Assembly (NCBI RefSeq): GCF_964656455.1
Contig: NC_135718.1
Location: 47,864,014-47,928,013 of the forward strand
Length of the DNA stretch: 64,000 nt
DNA from: Halichoerus grypus
Taxonomy: Eukaryota > Chordata > Mammalia > Carnivora > Phocidae
Reading direction: 5' to 3'
Positions 34,231 to 45,099 of this stretch are shown here, piece after piece (position 1 is the first letter of the stretch; every line of letters begins with the position of its first letter). The translations under genes were made by a program, and so were the position numbers. The notes beneath the pieces are model-generated. The model searched no databases and was not told the DNA's origin. It worked only from the letters and a program-made list of their open reading frames with translations.

Positions 34231-34368
34231 GCTCAGTGTTCTCAGCAGTAGGGGCATCACCTGGGAGCAGGTAGAAATGCCAGCATCGGGCCCCCTCCAG
34301 CCCTACTGAGTTGGAACTTACATTTTAACAAGATCCCCAGGTACTTTTAAGTTTGGGAAGCTCTGGCT
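34231..34368 (+). mobile_element. MER5A (hAT-Charlie)
   Basis: 'agtgttctcagcagtagggg', 'catcacctgggagcaggtag', 'cagccctactgagttgg' and 'agatccccaggtactttt' match MER5A in order, ending 'agtttgggaagctctgg'. Confidence 0.75.
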
Positions 34369-34684
34369 TACACACACCTTACACTGTCCATATACCCCTG
34401 GGAGTGGAAGACCCAAAATTTAAGTGTGCAGGACAGGACTCTCAACTCTCTCTTTCTGAGCCTTCTTTACAGCTGCAGGACCCTGATAACAAAAACAATC
34501 CCGGGTCCACTCAGACACCTGAGTCTCCTTCACAGAAACTTCTCCCAAGCTGCATTTCCTCCTCCTGGTGGGAAGAAAAGTGGACATATGCCAATTCCGG
34601 TGTGGAAACTTAACATTTAGCCAAATTAGACATCGTTGTTCTTTCAACTGTGTCTGATCTACTAGTTAACCCACCCGTTTTTTA

Positions 34685-34857
34685 AATCTGCCTACACATT
34701 AGGATTACCTGGTGGACTTTGTGAAAATCTCTGATGTCAAGACCCCATCCCAGAAGAATTCAATAGACTCTCTGGAGGGCGCTGTGGATGTCTGGTTTTG
34801 TTTATTATGCTCCCCAGGCAATTCTAATATGCAATCAGGAGAGAGCACCAGTGGTTT
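34685..34857 (+). mobile_element. MER5-related hAT element
   Basis: 'cattaggattacctggtgga', 'gaccccatcccagaagaatt', 'ccccaggcaattctaatatg' and the end 'gagcaccagtggtt' indicate a second MER5-like copy about 320 bases after the first. Confidence 0.6.
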
Positions 34858-34984
34858 AACACATCTATTAAAAAGTGGATTTTTTTTCTTAAGAGGGGTG
34901 TCAACTTCAGTCTTCAGGGTCTGTTGGTGTAGGCAACTCACGTCTCACAGTGACTCTGAGCTCATGGCAATGTATCTGTGAGCT

Positions 34985-35200
34985 ACTGCCATAATATCGC
35001 TGTGTAACAAACAACCACAAAATCAGAGAGAGTGCAAGCAGAAGCATTCATGTAGAGGACACATCTGTGGGTCAGCTGGGACAGCTCTGTCTGTCCCTGT
35101 GTTGCCTCATCTCAGCTGTTGTGACATGGTGGGTCTCTTCAGACTGTAGAGCTGGGTTAGCCCTGCTTCTGTTTGCAAGCGTGTGGATCGGGCAGCCAGC
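34985..35200 (-). mobile_element. Possible MLT-type LTR fragment
   Basis: 'gctgtgtaacaaacaaccac' is the reverse complement of the 3' end common to MaLR LTRs, and 'tctgtgggtcagctggg' fits the following part. Only a partial match is visible. Confidence 0.4.
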
Positions 35201-36560
35201 TTGTCCTAGTTTTCCCAGGACTATCCTGACCTTAGCACTGCAAGTCCCATATCCCAGCCAACCTCAGAGTCCTGGGAAAACTGGAATGGCTGCATACCCC
35301 ATCTGTGGTCACCTCGGGCAGCTCTGCTCCCTGTTCTCTCCTCCTCCTCCTTAGGCAGCGGGACCGCCGGGGCATGGATCCTTCAAGACATGGGCAGAGA
35401 CTCAAGAAGCTAGAAAAATAGAGACCTAGGCACAGGCTGGAATGCCATCGCTTTCCATCGCACATCAGCTTTGTTAGACATGTTGGCTAGAAGTCGCCGG
35501 TCCCAATTAAACTTCATCCTATTAGATTTAGCCTCACTGCAGGCTGTCACCATCTTTCTGGATCTTTATTCAGGCATCTGGTACATCGGCCAAAACAAGC
35601 CGCACAGCTGAGCCCAAAGCTAAGGGCCATGAAAAAATGCCCTTCCCCTGACGAGAGGCGGTGGCTGGCGTGTGGATTCAGAGAGGGGCGCATAATTGGG
35701 CCAGTCATTCCACTCCCCACAGGCAGTGAGATTCTGGCTCCCAAACACAGATGACCTAATTCCTTCCTGGCTGCCCACTTTCCCCAGGGAGCCCAGTTCC
35801 AGGGCCTGAGACCTTCTCAACTCCAGTCCCTGTCCAGCTCCTAAAGCACACGTCTGCTTGGGTGCCCCATTGTCTCTGTGACTCGGCTCCCTCCTCCTTC
35901 CCCTCCTTCTCTTCCTCTTTCATCAAGCATCCGGAAAGACAGGGATGCTCTTGCATCAGCCTCGCCAGCCATCCTGACCAGACATGTCCTGTGCCAATAA
36001 ACTTAGTCTCGATTCAGCCTGGTGGGTCTCTTAGATCCTGATCCACCAACCAATACATTCCCTACCACCTTCGGCTCTGCATCCTAGGCCATAATTTTTG
36101 TACATCCATAACCCAGATGGCAGCAAAGGCCCCCAGGCCCTGAATATCTAGGCACACTTGGCTGGAGCCCCTAACCCCCAAAGGCTTTGAGCCCACAGAT
36201 CCCTGCCCTTGGCTTGCTCCCACTCCCAGAGGCCTCATACAAACATCTGCAAACCAACCTGGTGCCCACAAGTCACAAACAAGAAACATGTCATAAGTTG
36301 GTGACTGATGAGGGCATCCTGGGGCTGGGTGGCTCATATCACAGGCCTATACCTGCTCCCCCTCATACCCTGCCCTCTGCATAAAACTCCATCCCGCACC
36401 TCCTGTTGGGTCCTTCTACCTCCATGGGGATCCATGGGGAGCTTAGCTTTTGCCTCTAGAGGAATGTGGGGGAATGTTCCCCCCGTCTCATTACATATCA
36501 ATAATTTCTGACCGGGTTTTAGGTCCCAGGGCTCTCTATCTTTCCCCAGCCACCCAGCAA
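35201..36560. other. Unassigned sequence with an isolated poly-A signal
   Basis: No gene recognised. AATAAA at 35996-36001 is followed by GT-rich 'ctggtgggtctctt', and a TATA-like 'gcataaaactcc' lies near 36378. This could be remnants of an LTR but I cannot confirm a family. A 10-bp unit TCCATGGGGA is repeated at about 36420-36439. Confidence 0.35.
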
Positions 36561-36568
36561 GTGTCTAG

Positions 36569-36612
36569 GCGCTGATCCCACTTAAATGCAGGCGCTGATC
36601 CCACTTAAAAGA
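36569..36612. repeat. 22-bp tandem duplication
   Basis: GGCGCTGATCCCACTTAAA occurs at 36569-36587 and again at 36591-36609, a clean direct duplication with a 22-base period. Confidence 0.9.
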
Positions 36613-36664
36613 ATGAGTATGGCTTCAAGGGGAAAAATCTAAAAGGTCTTCATCGTCTTAAAAC

Positions 36665-36882
36665 TTACATGGGCTGGGGCGACTGGGTGGCTTAGTCGGT
36701 TAGGCATCTGCCTTTAGCTCGGGTCATGATCCCGGGGTCCTGGGATCGAGCCCCACATCAGGATCCCTGCTCCGGGGGAGCCTGCTTCTCCTTCTCCCTC
36801 TGCCTGCCTGTCTGCCTGCTTGTGATCTCTCTCTGTGTGTCAAATAAATAAACAAAATCTTTTAAAAAAATTACGTGGGCTG
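36665..36882 (+). mobile_element. SINEC
   Basis: Head GGGGCGACTGGGTGGCTTAG at 36676. Duplications TTACATGGGCTG (36665-36676) and TTACGTGGGCTG (36871-36882) differ at one base. The body includes 'ctgcctgcctgtctgcctgc' before the A-rich tail. Confidence 0.95.
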
Positions 36883-37787
36883 ACTCACCCCACATCCCTA
36901 AATGTATGACTACAGACTCTGCAAAACAGGCAAACAGGGCGCCTAACCTTGCATCCTGACCTTGCACCCTACTGGAAACACGGTCCAGCGTGGCTCCATG
37001 GCCCACCCACGGTGTGGCCACCAGCCGGTCAGCCAGGACAGGACCACAGTGTTCAGGGGCCCAGCTGAAGCATGGCACCCACAAATTGGATTCAGGTCCT
37101 GGCATTAGGGGTTGACCCTGCCTGAACGAGTCACTCACCCTCCCGGGACCCCGCTTTCTGCTGCACTGACTCCTGATGGGCAGGAATGTTATAGAAAGTA
37201 CATCAGAGAAACAGCACCGGGAGGTACGTCAAACCCTGGAAAGCTCTGCTCGATGTGTGGTGCTCTTATTTGTTGAGCTCAGGAAATGCCGCTGATTTCA
37301 ACACACGCCTCAGTAAGTCCCTAATTAGGAAGGAGATCCACTGTCACAAAAACCACATGTCTCAGCCCCAAGCCAAATGGAATGGGTTTCTGGATGGGCC
37401 CCACTGGTGGAAGATGAGGGGTTGCCTCCCTCCCTGGCAGAGATGAGCAAGGAGGGCAGGCTTGGCCACCCGCTCCCCAGGCTATAGATCTCAGAGCATG
37501 AAGGGGCCTGGCGGCTGCAGGCGAAAAAACAAAAGGGCTTGAGCAGCTGGACTCAGGTCAGGCACTGGGGCCCGGGCTCAGCAGAGACAGCCAGCCAAAT
37601 GCCCGGCCCAGCTGCCACCACCCCGTGCTGCGCCCTACACTGGGGCCAGAGCCTTGCTGCCAGGCTGGCAGGCTCCCCTCTGCAGCTGCGAACCGCTCCG
37701 ACCTGAGGAGGTCTGCCATCTCCAGCCTGCTCTACCCTCCCCTCCCCTCCCCCCCCACCCGCCTCTCCCTTGCCTCCGCCCGAATCC

Positions 37788-37813
37788 CTCTCTCTCTCTC
37801 TCTCTCTCTCTCT
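37788..37813. repeat. (CT)n microsatellite
   Basis: About thirteen uninterrupted CT units inside a longer pyrimidine-rich plus strand (roughly 37735-37930). Confidence 0.95.
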
Positions 37814-38245
37814 GTTGTTCCTTCTCTCCTGGTCTCTTTGTGTCCCTCGTGCATCTGTCTCAGCCTCAGCCTGAGGCTCTCTTTTTTGTGTGTTTCCTTC
37901 CTTTCTGTGTTTCCTGCTCTCTCTGTCTCTCAAGTTAAGGGTGGGGGAGAGGGGAAGAGGCAGGGCCCAAGAGGAATCCCAGACAAAACAGAGCAGGGAT
38001 CTCACTCCATCCCATACAGGACTCAGAGGCAGGGAGTGGGGACCCTGGGAGCAGGCTGAATTTGGGATTGGGGGCACTTTGGGCCCATGGGTCTTTTTAG
38101 GCATCCTCCCAGAATAAAGCCAGGGCCCCACTCGGTGCTCCCAGGGCCAGGGAAGGCCCGCGGTCACTTCTCACTGACACCACCAGGATCCCCAAGTCAG
38201 CAAAGGCACTTCACCTTCCCTTAGGTCCCGAGCCTGGCCTGGGGC

Positions 38246-38257
38246 GGGGGGGGGGGG
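38246..38257 (+). repeat. Poly-G run
   Basis: Twelve consecutive G bases preceded by GGGGC. Runs of this length often vary in length and are prone to sequencing error. Confidence 0.85.
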
Positions 38258-38291
38258 AGGGTTGAGGAGGAATGAGGCAGTGACCCTGCTC

Positions 38292-38321
38292 TGACCGAGC
38301 TCCCTGTGACCGAGCTCCCTG
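38292..38321. repeat. 15-bp tandem duplication
   Basis: TGACCGAGCTCCCTG is repeated exactly at 38292-38306 and 38307-38321. Confidence 0.9.
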
Positions 38322-39335
38322 TGCCCGTGGGGAGAGGAGTAGATAAGCCGCTGCATGATCCCATGCACCTGTAGCCAAGGGGTGTCCAAAGGGGAGGGCC
38401 GGCACGGAGGGCCAGCACGGGGTTCCAGCCACCAGTGCTCATTGAGAGGTGAAGTCGGAGCCAAGCCTAGAATGACTTCGAGCTTTCCGGGGTACGGAGG
38501 AGGGAGGACATGCTAGAGGGTGCATCTGGGAAGCAGTAGGCTTGCTCCAGCCTCAGTACAAGAGGAGGGCAGGGATGTGGCAGGGTCCAGGCAGAGAAGG
38601 GGGTAAAGTCATGGCATGCAGGAAGTCACTGGGCGGCCCTCGAATGCCAGAAGCCATAGGAGGGTGGGGAGGCCCCTGTCCTTCGGTGGAATTGGGAAAG
38701 TGATCCTTCCCTCTCCCTTGCCTTCTGTGGAGAAGGGGACATGGGGGTGCCGAAATGGGGAGGGGGGAGGTCTGCTTGACTCCCGGTGTTGGGAAAGGAC
38801 ATCATGATTAGCCAGGTGCACACATAAGGAAGGTGGCGGTGGACCCCACACTGGGGCTTAGTTGCCAAGCTAAGAGCAGAACTTTATTTTAACGTGATTT
38901 CTTCTCTACTTGGGCAGAGGCAGCAGCTGTGAGGCCAAGGGAGAGACTATGGGTGAAGAATGAAATAGAAGTGGTGTCTCTGGTCATCTGGCGGCACGCC
39001 CACGTCAGGGTCAGGAGCCCCCCTGCCACACCTCTCCTTGCCCCAGCGCGCACCCAGTGCCTCTCTCCCTCCGGGCTCCAAAAGTGCTCTGAGACTAGAA
39101 GAACGAATAGATCTCCAAAGCTGTCAGGTGGGGAAGCTGAGGACAAGATGGAGGAAGGTGCTTGCCACAGGTCACGGAATATGCTAGAGCTAGCGGAGTC
39201 AGGGCTCTCGGCCCTGTGATGCATCTGTGCATCCGTCCACTTCAGGGAGAGGGCCACTCTCGACTTCCTCGGGGGATGGGAGGTGTGTGGCCTACAGGTG
39301 GATCCAGAGCAGCAGCGGGGGGAGCAGGATGTCAT

Positions 39336-39360
39336 CCCCACCCCCACCCCCACCCCCGCC
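39336..39360 (-). repeat. (CCCCCA)n tract, potential G-quadruplex
   Basis: Four C-runs of four or five bases are separated by single A bases (39336-39357). The minus strand is thus four G-runs with one-base loops, a strong quadruplex pattern. Confidence 0.85.
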
Positions 39361-39499
39361 ACTGCGCGGGAGGGGGGCAGGTCTGGGAAATCCAAGTGCG
39401 CAGAAGCAGAACAGCTTCTGAAGCCCAGCCCTCAGGCCTCCAGAGGCCCCCTTCACCCGCACTCTCATGGACACTTTGGTCTGTGAGGACAGTCACCAT

Positions 39500-39590
39500 G
39501 CCTGCATCCCAGATGAGGGGACTGAGGCTCTCGAGGAGAGCAGAGGTCCTACTGAACGCTGGGACCCAGACCACAATCTCCAAGCTGTAA
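39500..39590 (-). mobile_element. MIR fragment
   Basis: 'catcccagatgaggggactgaggctc' (in parts) and 'cctactgaacgctgggaccc' follow the reverse MIR. Confidence 0.55.
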
Positions 39591-39689
39591 GGTTTATGCC
39601 TTTACTCCACCCTGTCAGACACGTGTAGGTATTTGCACTTGAACATTGCCACGTGATGGGGGCATGGACAGCGGTTATGCATTTGTAGC

Positions 39690-39783
39690 ATACAAATACA
39701 CGTATATGCACACACGTGAGCACACTTGCACGCACGCACACACATACACGCATGCGTGCACCCTTGCACACACACACACACTG
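39690..39783. repeat. CA/CG/TG-rich alternating tract
   Basis: Mostly alternating purine-pyrimidine sequence (ACGTATATGCACACACGTG and later GCATGCGTGC) ending in pure CA units at 39767-39780. The repeated Cys-Val frames on the minus strand come from this tract. Confidence 0.85.
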
Positions 39784-40190
39784 ATTTTCTAAATCTCCAC
39801 TGGCTCTCCTTGCCCTGTGCTGTGTGGAAAATTAGTATATTGGTGCAGTCACTAATCCCTTTCATTTGGATCCAAGCAAATGACAGGATCAGTCTCCATC
39901 ACTGCCATGGCTAAACCCCAGGGCTCTCCCTGGTGCCTTGAATAAGAGTCAAGATGACCCACTTTCTCCAGCTATTCCCTGTCTCCGGGCTGCTTCGGCT
40001 GGGAAACTGTCAGCCTGGTAAATATCATGAGCTTAGCAGCCTATTTCCAGCTTCCAAGCCTGCCCCTTTTTGGCTGCCCAGCCTGGCTTATGGGACTGAG
40101 CCCCAGGATCCTGCCCCAAATGTCAGGGTTCAGCTGCCCATACACAGACAGAGCCTGTCTGCCCAGCGTGCCAACATCCAGAGATGCCCA
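39784..40190. other. Unassigned unique sequence
   Basis: No gene or repeat recognised with confidence. Confidence 0.4.
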
Positions 40191-40191
40191 A

Positions 40192-40650
40192 GTACAGACC
40201 AAGGTCACTCCTTCCCTCAACAAGCATTTTCTGGGTTCCTGGTCCACATCAGGCACAAGGATGGGAGCTTAAAAAGACACAGACTCTGCCCTTGGGAAGA
40301 TCCCAGCTTGGAAGGAGCTGGTCATGAAAACAAAACCCAGAAATAAACAGCAGAACCAGCCAAGTATTCTCTGAGCTCAGAGGAGAGAACAATTACTTCT
40401 GCTGGGAGGATCAGGGAAGGCTCTTCAGTAGTCTCTGGAGTTGAGACTAGAATGCAAATTAAAAGATGCCACATCAAGATGTGAGGGAAGGACATTCGAG
40501 ATGGAAGGGATGGCAGGAGCCAAGTTGTGGAGGCAGGAAAGAGCAAAGTCAATGTAAACAAGAGCGCCTTGAAGGGCAGCTGGAGCCAGATCCTGAGTAA
40601 CCTTGGATCCCGGAGTAGGGAATACATCTGTCCTCCAGGTCAGGGTCAGA
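40192..40650 (-). mobile_element. LINE-2 3' half kilobase
   Basis: 'tcaacaagcattttctggg', 'tcaggcacaaggatggg', 'gatcagggaaggctcttcag', 'gaaggacattcgagatgg' and 'cttgaagggcagctggag' follow the reverse LINE-2 over 450 bases without a large gap. This is the longest LINE-2 copy in the window with a visible 3' end. Confidence 0.75.
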
Positions 40651-41455
40651 GAAAGCAAAGCCGAGTTTCAAGAGGAGGCTCTGCAAGGTCCAGACAGCCT
40701 CTCCATAGACCCTGCCCTCCCCTTGGACCATCATACCAGCCATAACTGAGTCTTTGTTACTGCCCAGGGATCTCCCTCCCCACTAAAATGGGTGCCTGGT
40801 TGCTCTCCTCTCTCTTTCCTGTTTTTTTCCCTCCCGTGAAGTATATTCCCCAGAGACCAAACACTGCTCAGTGTGAATGTTAGGAACTGTAACCCCTCCT
40901 TGAGGGGCATTTGCTTGAGGTAGGAAAGAAGAAAGAATGCCCAGAATCTCCACTGGCCCAGTGGTACAAAGCCAGCCTTGTAGGTACGCTCTCAGATTTC
41001 TGCAGGGAAACAGACCCCAAGGCTGCCCTTTGACTTGGCCTCGGACCTCCAGGAGCCAAGGAAGATGGAGAGAGTTGTGCCTGCCTCTGCATTACTGGGG
41101 CCTGCTGGGGTGAGGGCCAGCCACAGCTAAGAGCCCTGGGCTAGTCAGGGGATGAGTGGCCACCTCAGAGCCCGGAGCCCAAGCACTATCTTTGAGCTCT
41201 TTTCTCCACGTTCCCTTCACTAAGGTGGTCACGTGGACACGGAAGTACATATGGGGACAGGTTGGGAAGGTAACCCCAGGTATGACCTCAGTGCCTCCCT
41301 GACTCGGTGATTGATCCTCACACACACGGAGAGTCCTGCAGGTGCTCTAGGTCAGGGCCCTTGGCCCCAGTGAGGGACGTGGCTGCAGGCCCCTGCGCCC
41401 CTCCCTGGTTCTGAGGCTGCAGGAGAGCAAGCCCTGAGGAGGAACCTCTCTCTCT
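40651..41455. other. Unassigned unique sequence
   Basis: No gene or repeat recognised. Minus-strand frames at 40880-41092 and 41092-41325 are short and unsupported. Confidence 0.4.
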
Positions 41456-41459
41456 ACCT

Positions 41460-42045
41460 CTAGCAACAGGCCACCATATTCTGCTTTCTGTCACTTTGGC
41501 TCAGACTTTTCCAGAGTTTCCTACATAGGATATAGTTTCTATCCTTTTGTGTCTGGCTTCTTATGCTCAGGAGTCTGTTTTCAAGATCCACCTTGATGCC
41601 CATACTCCTTTCCATGATCTCTCTTTTAGTGCCGAGCACTAAGTACTCCATTGTACGGTCATATGATCTGTTGATCTGTTCACCTGTTGATAGACACTTG
41701 GGTTGTTTATAGTTTTTTGGCTTTTTTTTTTAATAAGGTGGCTATGAACATTCATGAACAAGGCTTTTTGTGAACACATTTTTATTTTTCTTGGGTAAAT
41801 AATTGGGAGGGGAGTTTCTCGATCATACAGTAAACAGCTGTTTCACTTTATGAGGAACTGCTGAGCTGTTTTCGTAAGTGGTTGTACCATCTGAAATCCC
41901 CCCAGCAGCACATCGGGTCACCATTCCTCCACATTCCTTGCCAGTGCTTGTTGTGATCAGTCTTCTTCCTTGTAGCCACACTACTGGGTGTGTCTCGCTG
42001 TGGTTTTAATTTGCACTTCCCCGGTGACTACGGTAACTGTGTTCT
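41460..42045 (-). mobile_element. LINE-1 (L1M-type) ORF2 3' end and UTR
   Basis: 'tgttgatagacacttgggttg', 'ggctatgaacattcatgaac', 'gttttcgtaagtggttgtacc', 'cttgccagtgcttgttgtg' and 'tactgggtgtgtctcgctgtgg' (in pieces) are the reverse complement of the ancient LINE-1 3' region. It is truncated at both ends and non-coding. Confidence 0.85.
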
Positions 42046-42334
42046 CTGGGTCTGCTTCCAGGTCTGAGTGTGCCGCTCTCCAGCTCCCCCCTGAGACCAC
42101 GCTCTTCACCTCTCTGCATTCTACTTTCCGTGTCTGGACAAGCTGAGCACCAACCCCTGCCCTGTCCCCGTCTCCAGACCTTTGTAAAGATGGCATCAGA
42201 GGATGTGTGTGTATCCTGAAGTGCACACAAGTGTTTGCAAGGCATAGACCTCAAAGTCACCAGCTCTCAAAGCACTGAGCTTATCCATCTTTCATTTTAC
42301 ATTCATCGTTTTGTTGCAGTAGCCCCCTTCCTAG

Positions 42335-42560
42335 TTTTCCTGACTGTGGTCTTCCCCTTGTCATCCTCAAGGCAGCCAAGGTGGTTATCTAAAGCACCAC
42401 TAGAACTTGACCTTCCTTTCTGCTTAAAACCATTTCCAGGTGTTGCCACTGCTCCAGGACCCATTTCATTCTGTCTAATAACACTGATCGAAAACCTACC
42501 ATGGGCCAGGGACTGTTCCAGGTGCTAGACATAGGGGTTAAACACAGCAGACAGACCCTG
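42335..42560. mobile_element. Two LINE-2 fragments in opposite directions
   Basis: About 42365-42460 reads as forward LINE-2 ('ctgcttaaaaccatttcc' before 'ccactgctccaggaccc'). About 42470-42560 is reverse LINE-2 ('aaaacctaccatgggccagg', 'ttccaggtgctagacatagg'). Confidence 0.55.
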
Positions 42561-42574
42561 CCCTTTACAGAATG

Positions 42575-42715
42575 AAAACCCACTCCCTTATTGTATAAAG
42601 GCAACAGAAGCCCAGAGAGACGAACAGGCTGCCCAAAGCCACACAGCACACCAGCAGCAGAGCGGACATTACGACCAGGTTGTGCCCCCAGTCCCGAGAT
42701 CTCTCTGCTACTTCC
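42575..42715 (-). mobile_element. MIR SINE
   Basis: 'aacagaagcccagagagacg', 'gctgcccaaagccacacagc' and 'agcggacattacgaccagg' match the reverse MIR. Confidence 0.75.
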
Positions 42716-43555
42716 AGCAGCCGCCCTCTCCTCTGGCTGTTTTCTCAGAATCACCATAGTCCAGAGCTGAGGGGAGGCAGCCTGCAGGGGCCACCATAGA
42801 AATCCACCCCCTTCTCACTGGGAGCCGGGGGAGCTCCACTGGGGCCCCTGGAACCCAACTGCCCCTTTCTTCAGAAGCCTTGTCATGAATAATTGCTTCT
42901 TGTCAGAGCCCAGACCTGTGACTAGTTGGTAAATGGGGCCATTTGCTCCTGCCTCCTTTCCCCGAGGCACCTCTTGATTTCCAGCCTGTGAGATGCTCTG
43001 TCTGCTAAGAGAAGGAGCAGAGCAGCAATCTCGTTAGGTTGCTTGTGGCTGTCAGTCTCCCTGTAAATGGGAAAGCCGTGCACAGTGACATTTAAAGAGG
43101 ACTCTGCTGTAAATCCCAGCCTGCGTTCCCACCCCCTACGAGCTCCCTTGGTTATCCTAGGCCCGATGCCACAGAATGCCCGAGTTGAGAGCAGGACTGA
43201 TGGAGACACCTGAGTCCAAGAAAGAGGAACAGACTTGCCAAAGCTCACATATCAAGCAAAGAGGAGAGGTGCAATTAGGAACACAGATCTTCCACCTTCG
43301 AGCTCCATATCTTTTCTTTCTCTCATCGTGGCCTCAAGTGATATACTAGTGCCACTCCCACTCTCTCCCCAGGATCCCTGACTGTCACAAAACAGGTGGA
43401 GAAAGTGGAGCCCAAGCAGTGGCTCCACCAGGAGTCCCATGAGAAGTCAAGAGGCTGGGAAGAGAAAACACTTGGGGAGATATCAGCCAATGGTCTTTCA
43501 GAATTGAAGATATACATGAGTTCTTCTATCAGAAATAGACCCTAAGTTCTAAGCA
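42716..43555. other. Unassigned sequence with a weak MIR
   Basis: At about 43205-43310, 'aaagaggaacagacttgcc', 'aaagctcacatatcaagc' and 'gtgcaattaggaacacag' suggest a reverse MIR. The rest is unrecognised. Confidence 0.45.
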
Positions 43556-43559
43556 GCAT

Positions 43560-44215
43560 AAATATAAACACATACTCACATTTGGAGAAGGGGATCAACA
43601 CATTAAATGCTGATAAATCACATAATCAGTGTAGAAGAATATTGTTTATAGTATAAACTAATAATAGTAACTAATAGAGGTAGAGAAAAGAAAACATTTT
43701 CCTTCTTTTTTTCCTTGAAATTTTTTTTTTTTTTAGGGAGAGAAAGAAAGAACACAAGTGGGGAGCGGCAGAGGGAGAAGGAGAGAGAGAATCTTAAGCA
43801 GGTTCCATGCCCAGCGCGGAGACCAATGCAGGGCTGGATCTCACTACCCCGAGATCATGACCTGAGCCGAAATCAAGAGTCAGATGCTTAACCAACTGAG
43901 CCACCCAGGCACCCCTCCCTTGAAAATCTCTTAAGTTACAATTCAAGAAATAAGACATAAAAGAATATCATATATAGTAATAAGGTAACCACTAAAGGAG
44001 CTAAAAGTACTGCATAAACCTTCCAAATTATTAGAGAGAATACCTATACACAAAGCAAACCACAAAAATACAGGCCATGAAGAAAAGACTTTTAAAGGAA
44101 GCATTAAAATCAGAAAGCATAATATAAAATAATATGAGAGAACTGAAACCAAACGTATCCTATTGTATCATTAAATATACTGATGGTATAAACTCATCTA
44201 TTATTTATTTTTAAA
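43560..44215 (+). mobile_element. LINE-1 (old) fragments interrupted by SINEC
   Basis: AT-rich, with 'ggtaaccactaaaggagct' and 'aaaatcagaaagcataatat' at 43985-44125 resembling the region between ORF1 and ORF2 of ancient LINE-1. The left part (43560-43710) is less certain. Confidence 0.5.
43713..43925 (-). mobile_element. SINEC, antisense
   Basis: Reverse head ending CCACCCAGGCACCCC at 43915 and a T-rich tail at 43721-43734. Short duplications CCTTGAAA lie at 43713-43720 and 43918-43925. The body is more diverged than in the 51-kb copies. Confidence 0.9.
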
Positions 44216-44558
44216 ACTCTCATTTTGGGATGAAAGAGTGAAACAACAAACATAGGCTTGTGGAAGATATCTGTGATCCCCCAATTCAAGTCTTCTCAGG
44301 CTCACTCCTGAATTCAGCCATGCTAAGGAGACAGTTCTATGGCCTTGGGCTGACTTCAAGCTGGCAAAATCTGGATAAAGAAGTCATGTGCAAGCACATT
44401 TCTTTCTGCCCTTGGGCTCCTCCAGTGCAAGTGGGAGCTCCCTGGATCCACACATGTGAAGCTTGTAAGTACAGGAAAATCAACACCTCTGGGGAAACAC
44501 CCGCCCAATGTTAAATGAAGCCCATCCATGGAAAAATGTTTAGCCCCAGGGAAGTATG
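44216..44558. other. Unassigned sequence between LINE-1 pieces
   Basis: Higher GC than its flanks and no recognised repeat. The plus-strand frame 44260-44514 has no known motif. Confidence 0.4.
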
Positions 44559-44559
44559 A

Positions 44560-45098
44560 ACTAAGCTCAAGATGTGACACCATTTTATACTCATTTGGGG
44601 TGCAAAAATCAGAGACCATCAATGCAAAAAGATGGAGAGAATATGGATCAACTAAACCTTTATATGTTACTAGTAGAAATCTAAATTTGTAGAATCACAT
44701 TAGAAAACAACATGACATTATCTTATAAAATTGAATATTCTCATAGCAAGTCCACTTCTAAGCATATTCCCAAGAGAAATTCTTGAAAATATACCCTGAG
44801 GTATACTCCATGGCAGCACTCTTCATAATAACATGGAGACAAGCAAAATATCCATCGATAGAATAATGGCTAAATAAATTGTGACATATTTACACCATGG
44901 AATATTACATAGCAGTCAAAACAAATGAATCACAGCATATGCAACAATATGGCCATATCTACAAAATATCATATTGAGTGAGAAAAGTACCAGAGGATGA
45001 TATGTTGATACCCTTTTAATAAAGTTATTAAAAGCAAATGCTAAAAAATATAATGTTAGAAGTATGACTATAGATGCAACTGAACTACATTGAAAACA
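44560..45098 (+). mobile_element. LINE-1 (old) 3' end
   Basis: 'tagcaagtccacttctaagc', 'gcagcactcttcataataac', 'accatggaatattacatagc' and a downstream UTR-like stretch belong to the end of an ancient LINE-1. Confidence 0.75.
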
Positions 45099-45099
45099 G

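Larger units (their letters stand above)
36883..39330. other. GC-rich interval with simple repeats, no gene seen
   Basis: About 2.4 kb without recognised transposons. It contains the CT microsatellite at 37788, a 12-G run at 38246 and a 15-bp duplication at 38292. The longest open frame of the window (204 codons, minus, 37553-38167) reads through the CT tract as Arg-Glu repeats and is not gene-like. No CpG island is evident. Confidence 0.45.

Noticed and set aside
37553..38167. Longest open frame in the window (204 codons, minus strand)
   Set aside because: It reads through a CT microsatellite as Arg-Glu repeats and through C/G-rich sequence as Gly/Pro-rich text. No domain, splice pattern or start context supports it, and overlapping frames are open on the opposite strand.
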